DNA of 14,645 nt, taken from positions 1 to 14,645 of the forward strand of contig JBKPRX010000170.1 of NCBI GenBank assembly GCA_046734795.1, written 5' to 3'. Under the pieces are notes generated by a model that made no database searches, had not been told where the DNA came from, and was given only the letters and a program-made list of their open reading frames with translations. Positions 1-7,217 of this stretch are shown one piece after another. This DNA comes from JBKPRX01 sp046734795 (GTDB lineage: Bacteria > Actinomycetota > Thermoleophilia > Gaiellales > Gaiellaceae). The number at the start of each line of letters is the position of its first letter. Positions within the stretch are counted from its first letter, which is position 1. The position numbers were made by a program, and so were the translations under genes.

Positions 1-244
1 AGGCCGCCCGGCGACCGCGAACCGCGGCTCGCTCGACAAGCTGCGCGCCGCGGGCGTCGACGTAGTCGATGCGCGCGTCGTCGACGACGGAGACATCGTC
101 ACCGCGGGCGGGGTCACCTCATCGCTCGACCTCGGCCTGCACCTCGCCGAGCGCTACTTCGGTGCCGCAGTCTCCGCGGCCGCTGCCAATGTGATCGAGT
201 ACGAGCGCCGCGGTGTGGTTTGGCGGCGCGAGGAGGCTGCATAG
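1..244 (+). CDS. DJ-1/PfpI family protein, C-terminal part (5' cut by window edge)
   Basis: Reading from base 2, about 80 codons are open to TAG at 242-244; the start lies outside the window. The visible part has features typical of the C-terminal half of DJ-1/PfpI (class I glutamine amidotransferase-like) proteins: a GRPATAN stretch, a VVDDGDIVTAGGVTSSLDL strand-helix unit, then a helix with LHLAERYFG. The catalytic Cys elbow would lie upstream and cannot be seen. The next gene begins two bases after this stop and encodes the same fold (compare its RGAVVTAAGVSAGIDMSLHL), so the two look like tandem paralogues in one transcript. Family members include isonitrile hydratase-like enzymes, proteases/chaperones and sensor domains of regulators. 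No DNA-binding domain follows this one, so a stand-alone enzyme is more likely. Substrate unknown. Confidence 0.8.
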   Translation, partial: GRPATANRGSLDKLRAAGVDVVDARVVDDGDIVTAGGVTSSLDLGLHLAERYFGAAVSAAAANVIEYERRGVVWRREEAA

Positions 245-246
245 GG

Positions 247-831
247 ATGCGAATTGCGATCGCGTTGTTCGAGGACGTCGAAGAGCTCGACTGGGCCGGC
301 CCGTGGGAAGTGCTCGCCGCGTGGGCGAAGCACTGGCCTGACGACGGCGTCGAGATCGTCACGGTCGCCGACACGCGTGAGCCGATCACATGCGCGAAAG
401 GACTGCGCGTCCTCGCGGACACGACGTGGGGTGAGCTCGGCGAGATCGACGTCCTCGTGTATCCGGGCGGGCAGGGCACGCGGCCCCAGCTCGGTGACGA
501 GCGCATTCGCGAGCGACTGCGATCGTTCGCCGGCGACGGCACGCTGATGACGAGCGTCTGCACGGGCGCTCTCGTGCTTGCGGACGCCGGTCTCCTCGAC
601 CACGGGCCCGCGACGACTTGGTGGGGCGCCCTCGACCTCCTCGAGAGCCTCGGCACGGAGATCGAGTTACGACCCGACGATCGCTTCGTCGATCGCGGCG
701 CGGTCGTCACTGCCGCGGGCGTTTCCGCCGGGATCGACATGTCTCTACATCTTGTCGCGCGCCTGCAGTCGGTGGAGCGCGCAAAGCAGGTTCGCCGCGT
801 GATCCAGTACGACCCGCAGCCGCCCGTCTAG
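247..831 (+). CDS. DJ-1/PfpI family protein (isonitrile hydratase-like)
   Basis: 194 residues, the usual length for a single-domain DJ-1/PfpI protein. I chose ATG 247 (MRIAIALFEDVEELDWAG) over an in-frame ATG at 220 because 247 gives the standard beta-strand start of the family and is preceded by GAGGAGG about 10 bases upstream. The 220 start would overlap the previous gene by 25 bases. Visible marks are an acidic residue cluster at 9-14, the VLVYPGGQGT turn, and the nucleophile elbow SVCTGALVLADAGLL with Cys at residue 105. ATTWWGALDLLESLG follows, and then the AAGVSAGIDMSLHL helix. CTGALVLA followed by ATTxW resembles the isonitrile hydratase (InhA) branch, but the substrate cannot be assigned from sequence. 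It sits two bases after a paralogue and is probably cotranscribed with it. The next gene, ettA, is 99 bp downstream beyond a hairpin. Confidence 0.88.
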   Translation: MRIAIALFEDVEELDWAGPWEVLAAWAKHWPDDGVEIVTVADTREPITCAKGLRVLADTTWGELGEIDVLVYPGGQGTRPQLGDERIRERLRSFAGDGTLMTSVCTGALVLADAGLLDHGPATTWWGALDLLESLGTEIELRPDDRFVDRGAVVTAAGVSAGIDMSLHLVARLQSVERAKQVRRVIQYDPQPPV

Positions 832-842
832 CCGGCCGAGCA

Positions 843-857
843 CGAGCGGATCGCTCG
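843..857. terminator. Possible hairpin terminator after the DJ-1 pair
   Basis: CGAGCG-GAT-CGCTCG forms a perfect 6-bp GC-rich stem with a 3-base loop, 12 bases after the second DJ-1 stop codon. An alternative pairing of CCGAGC (836-841) with GCTCGG (853-858) exists. There is no T-run, so it is not a classic intrinsic terminator. GC-rich actinobacterial ends often lack the U-tail, so I keep it as a weak candidate. Confidence 0.3.
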
Positions 858-911
858 GCGCGATTCGGCGGCGCGCCGGCTCGTGAGGCGGCTCTTCAGG
901 CTTTGCACGGG

Positions 912-917
912 TAACGT
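912..917 (+). promoter_or_regulatory. Candidate -10 element of ettA
   Basis: TAACGT fits TANNNT and lies 13 bases ahead of the GTG at 931. Initiation about 7 bases downstream would leave a leader of only about 7 bases. No convincing TTGACA-like -35 is visible. The spacing differs from the exact six-base spacing seen at other starts in this window, so this call is weaker. Confidence 0.3.
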
Positions 918-930
918 GCGGGCCGCAACT

Positions 931-2601
931 GTGGCCGACTACGTCTTCACGATGTTTCGGGCCGACAAGTTCTACGGCCCGGAACGCCAGGTGCTGGCCA
1001 ACATCTCGCTCTCGTTTCTGCCCGGAGCGAAGATCGGCGTGCTCGGCCCGAACGGCGCCGGCAAGTCGACGCTGCTTCGGATCATGGCCGGCAAGGAGGA
1101 GCCGTCCTCGGGCGTCGCAGAGCTCGCTCCGGGTGCGACCGTCGGCCTGCTCGAGCAAGAACCGGAGCTCGACGCCGGGAAGACCGTGCGCGAGAACGTC
1201 GAGGACGGCGTGCGCGCGGCGCGCGACTTGCTCGACCGCTTCAACGACATCTCGGCGCGCTTTGCCGAGCCGGACGCGGACTTCGACGCGCTGATCGCCG
1301 AGCAGGCGCAGGTGCAGGACGAGATCGACCGCCGCGATCTTTGGCAGCTCGAAGCGCAGCTCGACCACGCGATGGACGCGCTCCGGCTGCCGGACGGCGA
1401 TCGCGACGTGACGACGCTCTCGGGAGGCGAACGCCGTCGCGTCGCACTGTGCCGGCTGCTCCTGCAGGCGCCGCAGCTCCTGCTCCTCGACGAGCCGACG
1501 AACCACCTCGACGCGGAGTCGGTGCTGTGGCTCGAGCGGTTTCTCGCCGACTACAAGGGCACGGTCGTCGCGGTCACACACGACCGCTATTTCCTCGACA
1601 ACGTTGCCGGTTGGATCCTCGAGCTCGATCGCGGTCGCGGCATTCCGTTCCAAGGCAACTACTCGTCGTGGCTCGAGCAGAAGCAAGAGCGGCTCGCGCA
1701 CGAGGAAAAGCAGGAGTCGGCGCGGCGGCGGACGCTCGCGCGCGAGCTCGAGTGGGTGCGCATGAGCCCGCGCGCGCGGCACGCGAAGTCGAAGGCGCGG
1801 CTCGGTGCGTACGAGCAGCTCCTCGCCGAGGAGCAGAACGTGAAGCTCGACCGCGTCGAGATCCACATTCCGCCGGGGCCGCGGCTCGGCGACGTCGTGA
1901 TCGAGGCGCGCGGCGTCCAGAAGGGCTACGGCGACACGCTGCTCGTGGAGGATCTGACGTTCACGCTGCCGCCGGCCGGAATCGTCGGCGTGGTCGGTCC
2001 GAACGGCGCGGGCAAGACGACGCTCTTCCGAATGATTGCGGGCGAGGAGCAACCCGACGGTGGCGAGCTACGCGTGGGCGACACCGTGCAGCTTGCGTAC
2101 GTCGACCAGGCGCGCGCGGACCTCGCGCCTGCGAACAACGTGTGGAAGGAGATCAGCGGCGGCCACGACACGATCGAGCTCGGCAAGCGCGAGGTGAACT
2201 CGCGCCAGTACGTCTCGTGGTTCAACTTCAAGGGGCCGGACCAGCAGAAGCGTGTCGGCGACCTCTCCGGCGGTGAACGCAACCGCGTGCATCTCGCAAA
2301 GCTCCTGCGAAGCGGCGGCAACGTGCTGTTGCTGGACGAACCGACGAACGACCTCGACGTCGACACGCTGCGCGCGCTCGAGGAGGCGCTCCTCGACTTC
2401 GCCGGCTGCGCTGTCGTGATCACGCACGACCGTTGGTTCCTCGACCGCGTCGCGACGCACATCCTCGCCTTCGAGGGCGATTCGCAGACGACCTGGTTCG
2501 AAGGCACCTGGGGCGAATACGCGGACTGGGTGCGCGAGACGCGCGGACCGGAGGCGCTCGAGCCGCATCGGATCAAGTACAAGCCGCTCACGCGAGCATG
2601 A
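931..2601 (+). CDS. ettA: Energy-dependent translational throttle protein EttA (ABC-F ATPase)
   Basis: 556 residues with two ABC ATPase domains and no membrane segments: the ABC-F layout, soluble and ribosome-binding. EttA binds the ribosomal E site and gates the first elongation step according to the ATP/ADP ratio. Domain 1 has Walker A GPNGAGKST (39-47), signature LSGGE (163-167) and Walker B ending D187-E188 (LLLLDEPTNHLD). The linker of about 80 residues contains FQGNYSSWLEQKQERLAHEE and RMSPRARHAKSKARL, typical of the EttA P-site-tRNA interaction region. Domain 2 has Walker A GPNGAGKTT (356-364), LSGGE (445-449) and D469-E470 (DEPTNDLD). I chose GTG 931 (VADYVFTMFRADK) over ATG 883 because it matches the EttA start (MAEYIFTM). 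It also places the catalytic glutamates at 188 and 470, the same numbers as in E. coli EttA. The stop overlaps the next start (ATGA), implying translational coupling. Confidence 0.95.
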   Translation: MADYVFTMFRADKFYGPERQVLANISLSFLPGAKIGVLGPNGAGKSTLLRIMAGKEEPSSGVAELAPGATVGLLEQEPELDAGKTVRENVEDGVRAARDLLDRFNDISARFAEPDADFDALIAEQAQVQDEIDRRDLWQLEAQLDHAMDALRLPDGDRDVTTLSGGERRRVALCRLLLQAPQLLLLDEPTNHLDAESVLWLERFLADYKGTVVAVTHDRYFLDNVAGWILELDRGRGIPFQGNYSSWLEQKQERLAHEEKQESARRRTLARELEWVRMSPRARHAKSKARLGAYEQLLAEEQNVKLDRVEIHIPPGPRLGDVVIEARGVQKGYGDTLLVEDLTFTLPPAGIVGVVGPNGAGKTTLFRMIAGEEQPDGGELRVGDTVQLAYVDQARADLAPANNVWKEISGGHDTIELGKREVNSRQYVSWFNFKGPDQQKRVGDLSGGERNRVHLAKLLRSGGNVLLLDEPTNDLDVDTLRALEEALLDFAGCAVVITHDRWFLDRVATHILAFEGDSQTTWFEGTWGEYADWVRETRGPEALEPHRIKYKPLTRA

Positions 2602-4079
2602 GCGACGCACTCGCACGGCTGAAGGAGCGGCTCGGCCAGATCCAGGATCTGGTCGCGGCGGCGCGTTTGCTCGATTGGGATCAGCAGGTCACGATGCCGC
2701 GAGCCGGCGCGCAGCATCGCGCCGAGCAGCGCGCGTCGCTCGTCGGACTCATGCACGAGCTCCTCGTCTCGGGCGAGACCGAGCGTCTGCTGGAAGAGGC
2801 GCGGCCGCTCGAGGAAACGCTCGACCCGGATTCAGACGATGCGTGTTTGCTTCGGCTCGTCCGCGCCGACTTCGAGAAGGAAACGCGTGTGCCGGCGGAG
2901 CTGCGCATGGAGATGGCGCGCGCTTCGGCCGAGGCGCGCGAGGTGTGGGTGGAGGCGCGGACGGCGTCGAATTTCGAGCTCTTCCGTCCGGCGCTCGAGC
3001 GGACGTTCGAGCTTCGGCGGCGTTACGTCGAGTGCTTCGACGACGTATCGGAGCCGTACGACGTGCTCCTCGACGACTTCGAACGCGGAACGAGCACGGC
3101 GGAGGTTCGCGCGACTTTCGCTGCGGTGAAGGAACGCGTTGTTCCGCTCGTCGAGCGCGTGCGCGACCGAGATGCCGACGACGACTTCCTGCAGGGAGAT
3201 TTTCCGGCCGACAAGCAGGATGCGCTCGCGCGGTCCGTGATCGAGCTGTTCGGGTTGCGCGACGGGTCTTGGCGACTCGATCCGACGGAGCATCCGTTCG
3301 CCTCGAGCATGGGCTTCGACGACGTGCGGATCACGACGAACTACCACGCGGGCGACCTCACGTCGTTCTTCGCCGTCGCCCACGAGTACGGCCACGCGCT
3401 CTACGAGCACCAGTTGCCCCAACATCTCGTGCGGTTGCCGACCGGTAGGGCTTGCTCGCTCGGGATCCACGAGTCGCAGAGCCGGCTGTGGGAGAACCTC
3501 GTCGCGCGCAGTCTTCCGTTCTGGCGGTTTTTCTTCCCGCGCCTGCAGGAGCTGTTCCCGGAGCAGCTTCGCGACGTCGACGCGGAGCGTTTCAACCGCG
3601 CGGCCAATCGCGTGCAGGCGTCGCCGATTCGCATCCATGCGGACGAGGCGACGTATCCGCTGCACATCATCCTGCGCTTCGAGCTCGAGCAGGAGCTCCT
3701 CGCCGGCTCGGTCGATCCGCGCGAGCTGCCGAGCGTGTGGAACGAGCGGATGCACGACTACCTCGGCATCGAGATCGAAAATGACGCGCAAGGAGTCCTG
3801 CAGGACACGCATTGGGGCTCCGGCCTCGTCGGTTACTTCCCGACGTATCTGCTCGGGTCCGTGATGTCGGTGCAGATCTGGGCGGCCGCGGAACGCGAGT
3901 TCGGCGATCTCGGTGAGCTCGTTGGTCGCGGCGAGTTCACGCCGCTTCGGGAGTGGCTTCGAGACAACGTCCACGCGCACGGCCGCAAGTTCCTGCCGCA
4001 GGAGACGCTGCGCCGCGCCACGGGCTCCACCATCGACCCGGTCCCGTACCTCGACTACCTCGAGGCGAAGCAGGGGTGA
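2598..4079 (+). CDS. M32-family metallocarboxypeptidase (carboxypeptidase Taq type)
   Basis: 493 residues, the normal size for M32 zinc carboxypeptidases, which trim residues one at a time from peptide C-termini in the cytoplasm. No signal peptide or membrane segment. The zinc site is intact: HEYGH at 262-266 inside FFAVAHEYGHALYEHQL, and the third ligand Glu292 in HESQSRLWEN (291-300). The 4- and 30-residue spacing from the first His is the family pattern. IRIHADEATYPLHIILRFEL is the conserved M32 substrate-site block, and the N-terminal LDWDQQVTMPRAGAQHRAEQ block is also typical. The ATG at 2598 overlaps the ettA stop by four bases; a longer in-frame reading from 2433 would run inside ettA and add residues foreign to the family. 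The stop overlaps the next start (GTGA). Likely a housekeeping peptide-recycling enzyme. Confidence 0.95.
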   Translation: MSDALARLKERLGQIQDLVAAARLLDWDQQVTMPRAGAQHRAEQRASLVGLMHELLVSGETERLLEEARPLEETLDPDSDDACLLRLVRADFEKETRVPAELRMEMARASAEAREVWVEARTASNFELFRPALERTFELRRRYVECFDDVSEPYDVLLDDFERGTSTAEVRATFAAVKERVVPLVERVRDRDADDDFLQGDFPADKQDALARSVIELFGLRDGSWRLDPTEHPFASSMGFDDVRITTNYHAGDLTSFFAVAHEYGHALYEHQLPQHLVRLPTGRACSLGIHESQSRLWENLVARSLPFWRFFFPRLQELFPEQLRDVDAERFNRAANRVQASPIRIHADEATYPLHIILRFELEQELLAGSVDPRELPSVWNERMHDYLGIEIENDAQGVLQDTHWGSGLVGYFPTYLLGSVMSVQIWAAAEREFGDLGELVGRGEFTPLREWLRDNVHAHGRKFLPQETLRRATGSTIDPVPYLDYLEAKQG

Positions 4080-4426
4080 AGCACCTTGCGCTGAGCGTCG
4101 CCGACCAGGAGCGCTCACGGCTCTTCTACGAGACGTACCTCGGCTTCGGCACGAAGCCCGCGCGCCGCTACGACGACAACGTCTTGATGCTCTACGACGA
4201 CGAAGGCTTCGCGCTCGCGCTCGGGCCGTTCGGAAAGCCGGACGATCTGCCGCCGTTCCTCCATTTCGGCAAAAGGCTCGACTCGCCAAAGGCCGTGAAG
4301 GAGCTCGCAACACGCTTACGCGCAGACGGCGTCGAGATCGTGGAGGAGTGGGACGAGCCGGACTACGTGAGCGTCAAGTGCCGCGATCCAGACGGCTACG
4401 TCGTCGAGCTCTCGTGGGAGGCGTGA
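4076..4426 (+). CDS. VOC superfamily protein (glyoxalase/dioxygenase fold)
   Basis: 116 residues, the length of a single VOC domain with two beta-alpha-beta-beta-beta units. The sequence begins VKHLALSVADQERSRLFYE and ends CRDPDGYVVELSWEA, the standard opening and closing of VOC proteins. His3, His63 and Glu111 sit where metal ligands are found in this fold, so metal binding is plausible. The family includes glyoxalase I, fosfomycin/bleomycin resistance proteins and ring-cleavage dioxygenases. Nothing here decides among them, so the reaction is unassigned. The GTG start at 4076 overlaps the carboxypeptidase stop (GTGA) and a GAGGCGAAG stretch lies just upstream; longer in-frame readings extend into the carboxypeptidase gene and look non-native. 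It is the third member of the coupled ettA-carboxypeptidase-VOC group. Confidence 0.85.
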   Translation: MKHLALSVADQERSRLFYETYLGFGTKPARRYDDNVLMLYDDEGFALALGPFGKPDDLPPFLHFGKRLDSPKAVKELATRLRADGVEIVEEWDEPDYVSVKCRDPDGYVVELSWEA

Positions 4427-4457
4427 CGACATGGCTCTGAGGGAACCGCGTCCGTAG

Positions 4458-5471
4458 ATGCCTCCACGACCGTTCGACGAGCTCTTCGACGTCGTCCGCA
4501 ACCTCGGCGACCAGATTCGCCGGACCGCCGGGAACGAGCTCGGCGACCTGCTCGACCCGGCGCCGCGGCTTGCACCCGCACGTCCACTCGACGAGTTGCA
4601 GGCGGAGCTCGACTCCCTCGTCGGCCTCGAGACGGTCAAGGAGCAGGTGCACGCGCTCGTTGCCTTCCTCCAGGTGCAATCGCGGCGGCAGGAGCACGGG
4701 CTCGTCGAGGTCGCGACGAGCCAGCACCTCGTCTTCCTCGGCAATCCCGGCACCGGCAAGACGACCGTCGCGCGCTTGCTCGCGCAGATGTACCGCTCGA
4801 TGGGCTTGTTGCAGAAGGGTCACCTCGTCGAGGTCGATCGCGCGTCGCTCGTCGGCCAGTACGTCGGACAGACCGCGATCAAGACGGACCGCGCAGTTCG
4901 CCGCGCACTCGACGGCGTGCTCTTCATCGACGAGGCATACGCGCTCGCGCCGGGTGAGCTGCAGGGCCGCATCGACTTCGGCGCGGAGGCGATCGAAACG
5001 CTCCTCAAGCGCATGGAGGATTTCCGGCACCGCCTCGTCGTGATCGTCGCCGGCTATCCGCGGCTGATGCGCCGCTTCCTCGACTCGAATCCCGGGCTGC
5101 GGTCGCGGTTCGCGCGCGAGATCTCGTTCCCCGACTACTCGAACGCGGAGCTGCTCGAGATCACGCAACGCCTTGCCGCCGATGCCGAGTACCGGCTTGG
5201 GCCCGGAGTCGTCGACGAGCTCGAGCGGATTTTCGCTGCAGCCGAGCGCGGCGAAGGGTTCGGTAACGCGCGCTTCGCGCGCACGATCTTCGAACAGTCG
5301 CTGAACCGCCAGGCGCTCCGGCTCGCGCGGGTCGAAGGCCGTCCGGTTGCCGAGCTGCCGGTCGCCGAGGTCTCGACGCTGACGGCCGATGACGTGCGAA
5401 CCGCCGCCGCATTGCTCGGCGACGAGCCGGCGGAGCCTCGGCGTCGCCGCTGGCGCGCGCTAGGCGCATAA
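4458..5471 (+). CDS. CbxX/CfqX-type AAA+ ATPase (SpoVK/EccA-like single domain)
   Basis: 337 residues. After about 40 N-terminal residues comes LDELQAELDSLVGLETVKEQ, the characteristic lead-in of the CbxX/CfqX AAA+ family. The catalytic core follows: Walker A GNPGTGKTT (95-103), Walker B VLFIDEAYAL (Asp158, Glu159), sensor region VVIVAGYP, and NPGLRSRF (211-218) carrying the arginine-finger residues. Relatives include the Rubisco activase CbbX, SpoVK of sporulators and the AAA domain of EccA in type VII secretion. None of their partners (Rubisco, ESX genes, spore genes) is nearby, so the remodelling target is unknown. ATG 4458 lies 31 bases after the VOC stop, within the same transcription direction. 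An eight-codon open frame (4431-4457) ends exactly at this start. The TAA stop (5469-5471) also forms part of the putative -10 of the next gene. Confidence 0.9.
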   Translation: MPPRPFDELFDVVRNLGDQIRRTAGNELGDLLDPAPRLAPARPLDELQAELDSLVGLETVKEQVHALVAFLQVQSRRQEHGLVEVATSQHLVFLGNPGTGKTTVARLLAQMYRSMGLLQKGHLVEVDRASLVGQYVGQTAIKTDRAVRRALDGVLFIDEAYALAPGELQGRIDFGAEAIETLLKRMEDFRHRLVVIVAGYPRLMRRFLDSNPGLRSRFAREISFPDYSNAELLEITQRLAADAEYRLGPGVVDELERIFAAAERGEGFGNARFARTIFEQSLNRQALRLARVEGRPVAELPVAEVSTLTADDVRTAAALLGDEPAEPRRRRWRALGA

Positions 5472-5474
5472 GCT
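5469..5474 (+). promoter_or_regulatory. -10 element for leaderless acyl-CoA synthetase mRNA
   Basis: TAAGCT, then six bases (GCCTGC), then GTG 5481. The layout predicts transcription starting on the G of the start codon. The first three bases are the TAA stop of the upstream AAA+ gene. No clear -35 is visible. Confidence 0.55.
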
Positions 5475-5480
5475 GCCTGC

Positions 5481-7217
5481 GTGGAACCGTTCCGCGCCGC
5501 GCGCGACTTCCTTCTGGAGCAACGCGAGGACTACGAGCGCGCGTACGCCGGCTTTCGCTGGCCTGACCTCGACGAGGCCAGCGGCTCCTTCAGCGGCTCC
5601 TTCAGCGGGTCCTTCAACTGGGCGCTCGACTGGTTCGACGCCGTTGCCGCGACGAAAGGAGATCGTCCGGCGCTTCGCGTCGTCGACCTCGTCGGCGCCG
5701 GTGATACGACGCTGTCGTTCGCGGAGCTCTCGGCGCGGTCGAACCAGGTGGCGAACTGGCTCCGCGATCGCGGTGTCGCTCGTGGCGATCGCGCCATCCT
5801 CATGCTCGGCAACCAGGTCGAGCTGTGGGAGTCCATCCTCGCGGCGATGAAGCTCGGCGCGGTGATCATCCCGGCGACGACGCTCCTCGGTCCGGTCGAT
5901 CTCGCGGATCGCGTCGACCGCGGCAACGCGCGACACGTGATCGCGCGGAGTGACGACGCGGGGAAGTTCGACGACGTCGCGGGCGACTACACCCGCATCG
6001 CAGTCGGCGCCCGCACCGACGGTTGGAATGCATACGAGGACGCCTACGACGCGGCGTCGTCGTTCGAGCCCGACGGTGCGACTCGAGCGAGCGACTCGCT
6101 GCTCCTGTACTTCACGTCAGGCACGACCGCGAAGCCGAAGCTCGTCGAGCACACGCACGCGTCCTATCCGGTCGGCCACCTGTCGACGATGTACTGGCTC
6201 GGCTTGCGTCCGGGCGACGTGCACTTGAACGTCTCGTCGCCGGGTTGGGCGAAACACGCATGGAGCAACGTCTTCGCGCCCTGGAACGCAGAAGCGACGG
6301 CGCTCGTCGTCGAGCAGGCGCGCTTCGACGCGAAGGCGCTCCTCGACGAGCTCGTGCGTTGCGAGGTGACGACGTTCTGCGCACCGCCGACGGTCTGGCG
6401 AATGCTGATTCAGGAGGACTTGAAAGCGTGGGACGTTCCACTGCGCGAAGCCGTTGCGGCTGGTGAGCCGTTGAATCCCGAGGTGATCGAGCAAGTTCGG
6501 CGCGCTTGGGGGATCACCATTCGCGACGGCTATGGACAGACCGAGACGACCGCGCAGATCGGCAACCCGCCGGGCGCGCGCCTCAAGGAAGGCTCGATGG
6601 GACGGCCGCTTCCAGGCTACGTCGTCGCGCTCGTCGATCCCATCTCCGGGGCCGAAGGCGAAGAGGGCGAGATCGCACTGCCGCTCGCGCAACGACCGCT
6701 CGGGCTCATGACCGGCTACAAGGACGCGGACGAGCTCAATGCCGAGGCGATGCGTGACGGCTACTACCACACCGGCGACGTGGCCTCTCGTGACGCCGAC
6801 GGCTACATCACGTACGTCGGTCGCGCCGACGACGTGTTCAAGGCGTCGGACTATCGCATCTCGCCATTCGAGCTCGAGAGCGTGTTGCTCGAGCACGAAG
6901 CGGTCGCGGAAGCCGCCGTCGTTCCTGCGCCCGATCCGTTGCGGCTCGCGGTTCCGAAGGCGTACGTCGCGCTCGCCGCGGGCCACGAGCCGACGCAGGA
7001 GACGGCGCTCTCGATCCTCGCGTACGCGCGCGAGCATCTCGCGCCGTACAAGCGCGTACGACGGCTCGAGTTCGCCGAGTTGCCGAAGACGATCTCAGGA
7101 AAGATTCGTCGCGTTGAGCTGCGCACGCAGGAGGAGCAGCGCGCGGGCGAGCGCGCCGGACCGGAGTTCCGCGAAGACGACTTTCCCGAGCTCAAAGCCG
7201 AGCGTGCCGCGCGATGA
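5481..7217 (+). CDS. Acyl-CoA synthetase, AMP-forming (ACSM-like, medium-chain or aryl acid type)
   Basis: 578 residues, full length for an ANL-superfamily ligase that activates a carboxylic acid with ATP to an acyl-AMP and then transfers it to CoA. Core motifs in order: phosphate loop YFTSGTTAKPK (210-220), DGYGQTETT, YHTGDVA with the ribose-binding Asp433, GRADDVFKASDYRISPFE with Arg448, and PKTISGKIRR with catalytic Lys541. The FNWALDWFDAVAA opening and GQTETT resemble medium-chain/benzoate-type synthetases, but chain-length preference is not readable. Residues 34-45 are an in-frame SGSFSGSFSGSF expansion encoded by a 12-bp tandem repeat. The GTG start follows a TAAGCT hexamer by six bases and has no Shine-Dalgarno sequence. 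The stop overlaps the LysE-family start (ATGA), so the two are coupled. Probably fatty- or aromatic-acid catabolism. Confidence 0.92.
   Translation: MEPFRAARDFLLEQREDYERAYAGFRWPDLDEASGSFSGSFSGSFNWALDWFDAVAATKGDRPALRVVDLVGAGDTTLSFAELSARSNQVANWLRDRGVARGDRAILMLGNQVELWESILAAMKLGAVIIPATTLLGPVDLADRVDRGNARHVIARSDDAGKFDDVAGDYTRIAVGARTDGWNAYEDAYDAASSFEPDGATRASDSLLLYFTSGTTAKPKLVEHTHASYPVGHLSTMYWLGLRPGDVHLNVSSPGWAKHAWSNVFAPWNAEATALVVEQARFDAKALLDELVRCEVTTFCAPPTVWRMLIQEDLKAWDVPLREAVAAGEPLNPEVIEQVRRAWGITIRDGYGQTETTAQIGNPPGARLKEGSMGRPLPGYVVALVDPISGAEGEEGEIALPLAQRPLGLMTGYKDADELNAEAMRDGYYHTGDVASRDADGYITYVGRADDVFKASDYRISPFELESVLLEHEAVAEAAVVPAPDPLRLAVPKAYVALAAGHEPTQETALSILAYAREHLAPYKRVRRLEFAELPKTISGKIRRVELRTQEEQRAGERAGPEFREDDFPELKAERAAR
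5580..5615 (+). repeat. 12-bp tandem repeat, three copies, in frame
   Basis: Three head-to-tail copies of AGCGGCTCCTTC (the third has one change, C to G at its sixth base) encode SGSF three times near the N-terminus of the acyl-CoA synthetase. The length is a multiple of three, so copy-number change would keep the frame. Confidence 0.9.

Noticed and set aside
745..2052. A 435-codon minus-strand frame opposite ettA
   Set aside because: Shadow of an unmistakable ABC-F gene; no domain in the antisense product.
2433..2597. N-terminal extension of the carboxypeptidase into ettA
   Set aside because: The extra 55 residues are the ettA 3' end read in another frame; the ATGA overlap at 2598 gives the normal M32 start and length.
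2832..4313. A 493-codon minus-strand frame opposite the carboxypeptidase and VOC genes
   Set aside because: Shadow of two clear genes with intact catalytic motifs; the antisense product is Arg/Ala/Glu-rich without a domain.
4458..5471. Naming the AAA+ ATPase CbbX (Rubisco activase)
   Set aside because: No Rubisco or Calvin-cycle gene nearby, and the motifs seen are shared by the whole CbxX/CfqX family.
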